This document shows positions 35,479 through 45,449 of a stretch of DNA of 64,000 nucleotides, piece by piece. Both the position numbers and the translations under genes were made by a program. Each line of letters starts with the position of its first letter. Position 1 is the stretch's first letter. The DNA lies in NCBI GenBank assembly GCA_047967505.1, contig CM106538.1, one strand, 5' to 3'. The notes beneath the pieces were generated by a model. That model was not told the origin of the DNA. It made no database searches and was given only the letters and a program-made list of their open reading frames with translations. This stretch comes from Dipteris shenzhenensis. Lineage: Eukaryota; Polypodiophyta; Polypodiopsida; Gleicheniales.

Positions 35479-38375
35479 CTAGAACGTAGGAGTTTTTGGG
35501 GCCTTCTTCCTCAGCATCCTCATTAGCAGCCGATCGGAGGGACTGTCATCTCGGACATCTGAAGTTACTATTTCTTTTGGGCCATACCTTGCATCTGTAA
35601 GGTCTCTAAAATGTTATCGGCCCTTTTTGCAATTCCATCCTGTAGCTCTAGAGTAGAAGAGTATACAGCTCTATTACACATTAATGGATCTGTAATGCTA
35701 GTAAAAAGTAGCCAATTGTATGAGCACCATAACAGACATGACACATGATTCCTTAGCTTAGACCTGACTAATAGTTAGTATTATTTTATCCAGAACCAAA
35801 ATTGGTATTGTATGGTTGAGCAAAAAATACAATAAAAGATAACATATAAAAATGAACCATATATTTTATTGCATCAACATTGGCTATTTATGCATTGATT
35901 AAAACAATGGCTCACCTAGTACTTTTAACAGCAAACACCAATACCATTTAACAACACCAATACCATGTAAGAATACCAGTACATTTATTAGCTCACTATT
36001 AAATTTATCAGCAAAGTAACCAGCAAAGTTTGTATTACAAAGTAACCAGTACAAGTTTGTATTGAGAAAGTAACTGTATTCATCAATGTACAAGTCCTTT
36101 ACAATCTAGCCTTCAAGGCCTAGTGTATGGTGGGCATTGGTTTACATAAGGATTATGCCTAAGAATCTATTGGCACATCTCAGGTCTACTATTCTTTGTT
36201 GGATGAGGCTTTGGATCTTTAGATAACAACACAGTGAAATGACAGCATTGTTAGCATAATCTGTAGAGAAGACTTCAACAAATAATTTGGCTAGATGCTC
36301 ACCACGGGTAGTTGCAATGCGCTCAATCACATGGCCTTCATAAGGGTATCTCATTGTAAAGGAAAGAACACTTTTTGTGGCATTTGCTAAATCCAATAAG
36401 TATGGGAGCAACTGATTTGATAGCTCATCATCACATTTAGGATCTCTGTCATAGGCGAAAGGAGTTATGTAGGAATCAGGTGGATTTAATGCTGCTTTCA
36501 AAGGAGTGTCGTCAACTAGGAGTGTGTTCATGGGATCATAGTCAATGTCATGCAGAGCTAATGCACTAAATGGCTTAACCAGACACATCTCATTCAGCCG
36601 TGTTGGGTGGCGGAATTCTTCCTTGTACAACAATCCTCCTGTGCAAAGTTGAACACGAACTTGAATCCCTAAACCCATCATATCCCAATTTGCTTTCTAT
36701 CAAAGACACTATGGGACTAACATTTCTCCTTGTCATACTACTCCATGTAGTGATCTCAAAATGCTCCCACAAAGATTTCATGAAATTGATCAATTGTGGC
36801 TGCAAAGAGATGACATGGTTGCCTAATTTGTGAACATTGCCACCTTGGGCCATTTCAGGAGAAATCCGCCGCGACCTCTTTAACAATATTCCATTCAAAT
36901 CAAAGATTAACAACTTTTTTTGAGGCAGAACATCTCTAGAGTCACCTAGAAGCAACAATAACACATATATAAATCCATCATACTTGAGTTGATGAATTGC
37001 AAAAAGAATTTCATATCAACTTACTAGAAGATAAATTGCAAAAAGAATTTCATTAAAAAAACAAGGAAGATAAATTGCAAAAATAATTTCATTCAAAAAA
37101 CAAGAAGATAAATTGCAAAAAGATTTTCATTTAAAGCTTGCAAGAGCAACTCTCATACAACATCATTTCATAGACAATCTCATCCTAACAATGGGGTTGG
37201 GCATTTGCTAGGATCAATCAAATACGACTTAGGAACTATTTGACTAAATTTCCTCTTCTTTGTCCCCGTAGGGAGAAGGCTACCTAGTACTGCATCATCC
37301 TCCATTTGCTCTCCATCAAAGCTATCAGGCAGTAGGCTTTAGTCCTAATATAATCTCAGCTACATCAGTGACCCTCTCACCGCTATTTGTGTCGAGCTTT
37401 TCACCACTATCCGTGTGTTCACCCTTGCCGTTCTTTCTAGTCAACTCCCCACCGCCACCTATGTCTTCGTCCTTGCTGTGGTTTCTTGACAAGTCCTGCA
37501 TGTCCAATCTTGCTATGGCTTCCTCTATAATGTTGTCCGGTTGCTGTAGATTTTCTTCATCCAAGTTCAGCAGATCATCTTCATCCAAGTGCTAATCATC
37601 TTTGATGTCTCCAGTTAGATTGTCTATAAAGAAATAAAGTCAGATCAAAAATGCATTTGAGGTGCTGTACACAGAAAACTGTAAATGTGCATCTTCACAA
37701 AAAAATACATACCCTCCTTTTTCTCTATATTCTTGCTTCTGTACAATGGCCGCACAGCAGATTTCTTCTTGTGTTGTATGTGGCGCTTCATCTTAGTAAG
37801 AACTTCCTTAACTGGCAAACTTTCATCTACTGAACAATATATAATACATGAATAGATGCAATATATAAAACAGGAATAAATGAAATATATAAAACAAGAA
37901 CTTATAAAAATAAATACCCTTTTTAGTCACATAGGAAAAAAAACAATTGTACCTCTCTCCTCTGCAACTTTCAGGTCCCCCTGTGCCACTGCCTACTACT
38001 TTTTTACTTTGTCTAACATTTCATCCTCGTCATATTCCTGATCCCCAACATCCTCCAAGGAGTTGTCATCCTCCAACCGACTTCCATCGAATAGTTGTTC
38101 ATTGTCTTCTTTTCCACACGAGGCATGCCCCTCTACCTATTGTTCTTTCTTGGTGTCTATGAACACATTTGAAATGTTAGGAGTTTCGCATTTCTCATTT
38201 TCAACAGCTTCAACTTGCTTTGTACAAGTCTTCAACTTTTTTGGACATGGTATTTTGGTGTCTTTACCTGTTTGTGTAAGGAAAATTGAACAATTATTTG
38301 AAACTGATTTCAAAAGACAAATAGATTATTTAAAGATAGACAATAATCAAAAAAATAGTACTATTTAAACTTGAA

Positions 38376-38471
38376 GGAAATATGGCCCTTGAGAGGTCCC
38401 CTTTAGGGGCAAGCGACATATTCCAACACAGCCCTTGCCCCTAAAGGGGACCCCTCAAGGGCTTTATTTCC
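38376..38471. repeat. 38-bp-arm hairpin with 20-base loop
   Basis: The arms at 38376-38413 and 38434-38471 are reverse complements at 35 of 38 positions, core CCCCTTTAGGGGCAAG. The inner 28 bases have one mismatch. The hairpin sits in the repeat-filled intron of the minus-strand gene, at the edge of the TAGTACTA array. It could be a small-RNA precursor, a mini fold-back element or an element terminus. Confidence 0.9.
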
Positions 38472-38494
38472 ATTGGTTGTGTTGGAGTCCAGAT

Positions 38495-39745
38495 GTGATT
38501 GGTACTAAATAGTACTAAGTGCTTAGTGCTACTAATAGTGTTAAATACTACTAATACTACTAAGTATTGCTACATAGTACTAAATACTACTAATACTAAA
38601 TAGTACTAAGTGCTAACTGCTACATAGTACTAAATACTACTAATATTGCTAAGTACTAAACAGTACTAATGCTAATCCTAATACTACTAGATAATACTAA
38701 GTGCTAACTAAGGTACTAAATACTAAATAGTACTAAGTGCTAACTAGTGCTAAATACTATTAAATACTATTGATACTAAATAGTACTAAATACTGCTGAA
38801 TACTATTGATACTAAACAGTATTAAGTGTTAACTAGTGCTAGATACTACTAAATACTACTGATACTACTAAATAGTACTAAATGCTACATATTAAATAGT
38901 ACTAACTGCTAACTTAGAGTGCTAAATAGTAGATTTAAATGCTAAATAGTACTGAATGTTGAATAGTACTAAATACTAAATTATAGTTCTAAAAACTAAA
39001 TAGTACTAAACTCTAGATAGTGCTAAATGGTACTAAATGCTTAGTAATATTTAGCTTGGCTATCCTTTTTATAGTACCAAATGATATATAGTACTACATG
39101 CTAGGTGGTGCTAATATTACTAAATGTTGAATAGTCCTAAATGCTAAATAGTACTAAATGCTAAATAGTGCTGAATAGTACTACATGCCAAATACTACTA
39201 AATGCCAAATAGTGTTAAATGTTAAATAGTGTTGAAACACACAGTACTAGCAATGCTAGATAGTGCTAAATAGTACTAAATGCTAACTAGTACTAAATGC
39301 TTAGTAGTATTAATTATCCTTTTAGTACTAAATACACAGTACTAGTAGTGCTAGATAGTAATAAAACACAACTGTACTAGCAGTGCTAAATAGTGCCAAA
39401 TAGTACTAAATGCTTATGCTTTTAGTACTAAATGCTAGGTAGTGCTGATATTACTAAATGCTTAACAGTCCTAGATGGTAAATAGTACTTGATGCTAAAT
39501 AGTGCTGTATAGTAGTAAATGACAAATACTACTAAATGCCAAATAGTGTTAAATGCTAAATAGTGCTGAAACACATAGTACTAGTAGTGCTAGATAGTGC
39601 TAAATAGTACTACTGAATGCTAAATAGTGCTAAATAGAACTAAAGTCTAGATAGTGCAAAATGTTAAACATTGCTAAATACCAAATAGTTCTAAATCCTA
39701 AATATTGCTAAATCACATAAACAGTACTATTTAGTACTAAATAAC
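38495..39745 (-). repeat. TAGTACTA array in an intron of the minus-strand gene
   Basis: The plus strand reads AAATAGTACTAAATGCTAA repeatedly. A higher-order repeat of about 330 bases is visible (39167-39290 resembles 39495-39620, including TGCCAAATAGTGTTAAATG). Its reverse complement matches the array at 31560-32400, so both arrays have the same orientation relative to their host gene's transcription. Confidence 0.85.
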
Positions 39746-41071
39746 TAACTCTGCTTTGTCAAAGCCCATGGCAGTCAACCATGCTTTTGACACCAATACA
39801 TTGCACACCAATACATTACAAGACGGATGAATACATTGCAAGTTCTCACAAAAATGGAATGTTGCACACATGATGTGGTATGTGTGTAAGCATGGTGCAA
39901 AAAGCACATCAATAGTTTCTTGAGAAAATCCAAGCCCACAGAAAACACACATGCACATTTATTGAAAGGGTAAGTACACACTACTTGTAAGAGGACCCAA
40001 CTCTAAAAACTAAAACATCGATTTGTACATGGAAGTTAAGAATCTTACCATTCAAGATTCACGTTCATAGTCACTGCATCAAAGCCTGTGGGATGGTGAG
40101 TTAGTGCTAGATTCAGAACTCTGGGACCATGACTTGGGAGCTTCTCAATCAGATGATGCTGCATGTTGCTCAAAAAACTTGAGCTTGCTTGATAGTGCTC
40201 TCCAATGCTGATTCGCTACCTTTTTGCTGATTCAAATATTACTTTTGCTGCATCCAGTTCTACCTCAAGTTTTGCTACATCCTTCAAGAACTCATCCTGT
40301 AGTACACTACCATGTAATAAATTGTCTACTTTACTACGCACCCAGCTAAGTGTATGTACAATTGGTTCAACTTTTTTGAGGCTTCGTCCTTAGTTGCAGT
40401 AGTAGCCTCAAAATCTGCATGCAATCTTGCATTCTCCTTTGACACTGTACCCTTCCACTCATGCAGTACACCTTGCTCCACGTTGAACTTCCATTGATCC
40501 TATAAACTTACAAGATCCCATTTTGTTATAGATGTGCCTACATCACATTCGTGCTTGATACATGTGCTGTCCAAGCTAGCCGAGCATAGATTCACATCTC
40601 TATGTTGCTCAAAGTCATCCCAATCCACATCTACTCCATGAGTAGATGCAGCAAATGCCCGTGCCAACATTGTACCAACTTCATTGTTCGTGACTGTTTT
40701 CGAATTGTAAATCCTATAGTAAATCTTCATAAAATTGTTCAACAACGATTTATTCAACTGACCTATATGAAAGCCACACCAGCTCTCTTGGTCGTTGTTT
40801 CCCCATATTTCTCGGATCCAGGTGTTCAACTCTAGATATGAGTCTGGCTTCGCTCTCAGGAAAATGTCCATCCAAGATTGAATCCAATTGGAATTGCTAT
40901 TGGTTTGTTGTCCTTAGTCTTTGGCTCTGGAATAGAAGCCGCTTTGGTATCCGTAGCCTTTTCCTTCTCTTTGGTTGCAAACTTCTTGGATGGAGTGTTT
41001 CTTCTTGGAGAAAGGACATCGAGCTTATTGGAGGCGGGAGATGTGATGCCTTTGGGCTTCCTTGGAGACAT

Positions 41072-41697
41072 GGTGGTCTTCAGCTGCTGCAAAGAGAGTA
41101 ACATTTTAGTACTAGGACTCACATTAAGATGAAACAGAGTAAAATAACAAAGACAAAGAGAGATAGAGAGAGAGAGAGAGAGAGAGCAACAACAAAAGCA
41201 GAAAGCTTGCATGTCGATAGAAGGAATGGCAAAAGACAATCGCATGCAAGTCCGAATATTGAATTATGGGGGGAAAGAATTTAGAGAATGGAGGAAAAGC
41301 AAAGAACGAATAGCAAATGGGGCAAAAGAGAAGAACGAATAGAGAGAGAGAGAGAGAGCTCACGAGAGAGCGACCCGTGTCAACATCCTGCGAGAAAATT
41401 TGACATGGAAATCAGAAGTTCAGAAGTTCAAAAGTAAAAGCTGGAAATCAAAAGTTCAAAAGTTTGAAAGTGGAAGTGATAGAGTGCAGGTTCAAAAGTG
41501 AAACACTTGAGAGGAGACGCAATGCATGAAAATGTGTGTATGAGCATGAGAATGCGTACGTGAGAATATCTTATACATGAGAATTTGTAATCAATAAATA
41601 TATTAGTGCACATTGTTCTTCCTTTGGCCATGGTTTACGACCTAACATCTCCGCTCGCACTCAAGACCAAGGACCTAAGACTCTCTAAGAAGCTCTA
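41072..41697. other. Upstream of the minus-strand gene, GA-rich
   Basis: GA runs lie at about 41160-41187 and 41340-41359. AGAAGTTCAAAAGT-type short repeats lie at 41415-41500. This may be the promoter side of the minus-strand gene. No gene was seen. Confidence 0.5.
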
Positions 41698-42412
41698 TTG
41701 GTGGCACAAAGAATCGAGTTTGCAATTGGTAAATCAATTGCCAAGGTACCACCTTTGCCTCCTTTGTTACCAGTTCCTACATATGCAACTGGTCCTATCC
41801 CTATGGAAATCGATCATACCCAGAATGCACAGTCCATGCAAAAGATGACATTTCAACCTCGTGCACCAAATGCTTCTCGCTTACCAAACAAGGATGCGAA
41901 TGGAAAACCAAGGTGTTTTCATTGCAATCGTTATGGTCATGTGAAACGGCACTGTCATTTGTTGCGTCCAATCCAAAATGCTCAAGTGCAAGAAGCAGCA
42001 GGCATGCTCGTGTTGGGAAAAGAACATCTGGACCCATGAAGGAGACAAGGGCTCCAGACCTTCCTTCTTCATCTCCTCCTCCTATTGCTTTTATCATTCA
42101 AGCCCTGTTCTGCAATAAACCACTTTTGGTTCTGGTAGTTTCGGGCAGTTAACTCACTACTTCATTTAATTCTTTCGTTCAAGGCCACAAGATTCCTCTC
42201 TATTCACTTTCGCCGAACATGGTCACCTTTGGTGACAATGTGACGACTTCAGCATCATCCTCTAGAGCTGAGATAAAACTAGTTTTTTTCGGTTAAACTT
42301 TCAAGGTTCCGATAACTGTACTTCCTAAGCAAATTTTTTCGTTAACTCGCGGGTGTGATTGGCTGCTCCAACATAAGGCTGTCATCGATTTCCACAATCA
42401 ATCTCTGCAAGT
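41698..42412 (+). pseudogene. Ty3/gypsy-like gag zinc knuckle and protease remnant
   Basis: The frame from 41698 carries PIPMEIDHTQN and a full zinc knuckle CFHCNRYGHVKRHC (41914-41955), then stops. After a frame change the protease follows: a VSGS tetrapeptide where the catalytic D-S/T-G is expected (about 42141-42150, Asp apparently lost), a TAA right after, IPLYSLSPNMVTFGDN, FKVPITVLPKQIF, another TAA, and GCDWLLQHKAVIDF (42350-42393), the conserved C-terminal protease motif. Nothing of RT follows: the sequence runs into satellite array 2 at about 42421. The zinc knuckle suggests nucleic-acid binding by gag. The copy is dead. Confidence 0.75.
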
Positions 42413-42420
42413 CAATAATT

Positions 42421-44150
42421 CTTCTTTGCACACACCTCAAACTAGGTGGTATTGCATTGCATGTAATGTGGTGTGCCCATCCGATAGTACTTGTTCAAAT
42501 AACACACCTAGGAGCGTGTTTTTTAATGGATGTGCATCACATTGACGCAAAAAACGGTGTTTAATGCTTGATCGACAATGCAAAGCCTATCCGATGGGTA
42601 CAAAACTTTGCAAGTGCCTCAATCTAGGTGGTATTTACTTGCATGCAAAGTGGCACGCCCATCCCATAAGTACTTGTTCGCCTAACACATTTTTTTACGG
42701 TTGTGCATAACACTAGGGAAAAAATGGTGCATTATGTGTGATCGACGATGAAAAGCATATCCAATGGGCACAATAATTTTCATGCACCTCAAACTAGGTG
42801 GTATTGAGTTGCATGCAATGTGGCGTGCCAATCCGATATGTACTTGTTGGGATAACACACCTAGGATAGTGTTTTTTTATGCTTGTGCACGACACTAAGG
42901 TAAGAACAAAGTTTAATGCTTGGTCGACCATGCAAATCATATCCAATGACCACAATACTTTTCAAGAGCCTCTAGCCAGGTGGTATTGACCTACATTGCA
43001 AAGTGGCATACCCATCCCATAAGTACTTGTTCGGATAACACACTTGGGAGCATGTTTTTTGATGGTGGTGCACTTATTTCTAGGAGGAAAACGGTGTATA
43101 ATGCATGATCGACCATGCAAATCATATCTAATAGACACAATACTTTGCACATGCCTCAATATATATGGTATTCACTTGCATGTAAAGTGGCACACCCACC
43201 CGATAAGTACTTGTTTGAATACCACGCGTGTTTTTTGACGGTTGTGCATAACACTAGGGAGAAAAAACGGTGTATAATCGGTGATCAACCTTGCAAAGCA
43301 TATCCGATGGGCACAATACTCTACACGCACCTCAACCTAGGTGATAGTGAGTTTTATGCAATGTGGCACGCCCATCCAATAAGTACTTGTTTGGATAACA
43401 CACCTAGGAGCATGTTTTTTTATGAATGTGCATCACACTAAGGTAAAAATGGAGTTTAATGCTTGATCCACAATGCAAAGCTTATCTGATGGGCACAATA
43501 ATTTGCACGTGCCTCAATCTAGGCGATATTTACTTACATGCAAAGTGATGTGCTCATCCCATAAGTACTTGTTTGCGTAACACACCTAGGAGGGCGTTTT
43601 TTGACGGTTGTGCATAACACTAAGGGGAAAATGGTGCATAATGCATGATCGACCATTCAAAGCACATCCAATGGACACAATACTTTTCACACAGCTCAAC
43701 CTAGGCATTATTGAGTTTCATGCAATGTGGCACACCAATCCGGTAAGTACTTGTTGGAATAACACACCTAGGATAGTGTTTTTTGATGCTTGTGCATGAC
43801 ACTAAGGCTTAAACGGAGTTTAATGTTTCATCGACCATGAAAATCATATCCGATGGGCACAATACTTTGCAATGGCCTCTACCTAGGTGGTATTGACCTG
43901 CATGCAAAGTAGAACACCCATCCCATAAGTACTTATTTGGATAACACACCTGGGAGTGCGTTTTTTGATGGTGGTGCATAACACTCGGAGGAAAATGGTG
44001 TATAATGCATGATCGACCATGCAAATCATATTTCATGAACACAATAATTTGCACGCACCTCAACCTAGATGGTATTGACTTTCATGCAAAGAGATGCACC
44101 CATCCTATAAGTACTTGTTCGAATAACACACCTAGGAGTGCGCTTTTTTA
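42421..44150. repeat. Satellite array 2, ~180-bp units with internal inverted repeat
   Basis: About ten units, marked by CCTCAA.CTAGGTG boxes near 42436, 42616, 42786, 42967, 43153, 43330, 43510, 43691, 43874 and 44057. Other constant parts are TAAGTACTTGTT, ATAACACACCTAGGAG and GTGCATAACACTA. Each unit holds TATCCGATGGGC followed about 60 bases later by GCCCATCCGATA, giving ~25-base arms at about 19 of 25 pairs. Units share the ATCCGATGG, AATACTTTG and CCTCAA.CTAGGTG blocks with array 1 in the same order, so the arrays are related. Confidence 0.9.
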
Positions 44151-44355
44151 TGGTTGTGCATGAGTGTGTGCGAGGAGCGAGTTTTTTGAGCAAGTTTTGG
44201 AGCGAGTTTTTTTTGGCAACCATGTTTTGTTCCACCTATTCCACTTATAACACATCAGGGTGGGTGTGTGGGGGGGGGTGTGTGTGTGTGCGTGTGCGTG
44301 CGAGTGCTATCAACACCTTACCAACCCCCCTCTCTATGGCATGTCTCTCTTCGTG

Positions 44356-44400
<45 letters not shown>

Positions 44401-44404
44401 GTCT
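44151..44404. repeat. Array edge with GT, CT and CA microsatellites
   Basis: A G-rich GT run lies at about 44260-44300, then a CT run and a CA run at about 44356-44400. GAGCGAGTTTTTT recurs near 44177 and 44201. No gene. Confidence 0.85.
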
Positions 44405-45180
44405 TTGTACCACTGCTATCCCATCGGTTGTTGCCATATTGCTATCTCGTCAGCCATTGCTATATTACTATCCTGCCCATTGTTGCCATACTACTATCCC
44501 ATTGGGTTGTTGCCATTCTGCTATCCCGTCAGCCGTTGCCATACTGCTATCCCATTGTCATGGCCATACTGCTAACCATTGCCATACATCTATCCCGCCG
44601 GCCGTTGCCATCTAGCTATCCCGTCGGTTGTTGCCATACTGCTATCCCGTCGGCTGTTGCCATACTGCTATCCCACCGATCATTGCCATACTACTATCCC
44701 ACCGGTCGTTGCCATACTACTATCCCACCGGCTATTGCCATACTGCTATCCCATGGGTCATTGCCATACTGCTATCCTACCGGCCGTTGCCATATAGCTA
44801 TCCCGCTGGCTATTGCCATACTACTATCCTGTCAGCTCTTGCCGTATTGCTATTCTGCCGATCATTGTTGCCATACTGCTATCCCACCATCCGTTGCCAT
44901 AATGCTATCCCATCAACCATTGCCATATGACTATCCCATCTATCATTGTCATAATGCTATCCTGTCGATCGTCGCCATACTACTATCTCGCCTGTCGCTG
45001 CCATACTACTATCCTACCAGTCTTTCCTATATTGCTATCCCATCGACCATTGCCATGCTACTATCCCATCGGTCATTGCCATACTGCTGTCCTACCAACC
45101 GTTGCCATACTGCTATCCTGCCAACTGTTGCCATATTGCTATCCGACCGATCATTGCCATACTACCATCCTGCTGCTCGT
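44405..45180. repeat. 26-bp minisatellite, about 30 copies
   Basis: The unit is GTTGCCATACTGCTATCCCRTCGG plus two bases, period 26 throughout. Because 26 is not a multiple of three and the unit lacks stops, long frames (up to 351 codons, rich in CHTAIP, AILLSH and LPYCYP) appear in all forward frames; these are artefacts, not a gene. Confidence 0.92.
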
Positions 45181-45449
45181 AGCCCTCCACTCAACCCCAC
45201 GTTTTGTCGCCCTAATGTTTATTCCGCTGATCATCACCTTACCAACAACCCGCCAATTGTTGCCATATCCTCTATCCCCATGCCCCATTGCCCTATGCCA
45301 TCCCCTCAGCCGTAGCGATAGTGAAATTTATAAAAAGGCCCCCTATCCCCCCCATTCATTGCCATAGCAATTATAGTCAAACTCTACCAAAATTCTGCCA
45401 GGAACCCCCCAGCTCCCTGCCCTCTTCCAGACAATAGTTCATCCCTCAA

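Larger units (their letters stand above)
35479..41071 (-). pseudogene. Decayed multi-exon gene: basic/coiled-coil/RING-like/FCP1-HAD protein
   Basis: Likely start at 41071 (MSPRKPKGITSPASNK, basic, with SPRK and SPRR motifs). Exon 1 runs to about 40049 and, across frameshifts near 40870 and 40395 and a TAG at 40502-40500, reads IREIWGNNDQESWCGF and a coiled-coil-like stretch. A RING-like zinc motif lies at about 39970-39737 (CVFCGLGF ... APCLHTYHIMCATFHFCEN ... C). After an intron filled with repeats come exons 38267-37953 (acidic, three TAG codons), 37829-37713 (basic) and 37623 to about 37185 (DEDDLLNLDEEN; nuclear-signal-like KKRKF). An exon from 36945 to about 36142 follows. That exon is an FCP1/NLI-interacting HAD phosphatase-like domain: KKLLIFDLNGILLKRSRR, LINFMKSLWEHFEITTWSS, NTLLVDDTPLKAALNPPDSY, with a frameshift near 36660. 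A C-terminal piece ends KKAPKTPTF at 35479. Several exon edges have good GT-AG sites. Whether all pieces form one gene is inference; nuclear location is plausible. It is not functional now. Confidence 0.6.

Noticed and set aside
18450-40502. UAG recoded as Gln in this organism
   Set aside because: The intact permease uses CAG/CAA for Gln and a normal TAA stop, and the affected genes also carry frameshifts, so decay explains the stops better.
29880-41640. Terminal inverted repeats bounding the two-gene locus
   Set aside because: The two sides share CT/GA runs and a CTCTCTCGTG string in inverted orientation, but this is low-complexity sequence and no clear terminus or target duplication was visible.
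44260-45315. 351-codon plus-strand open frame
   Set aside because: It is the 26-bp minisatellite read through; the other forward frames are just as open, and composition is purely repeat-driven.
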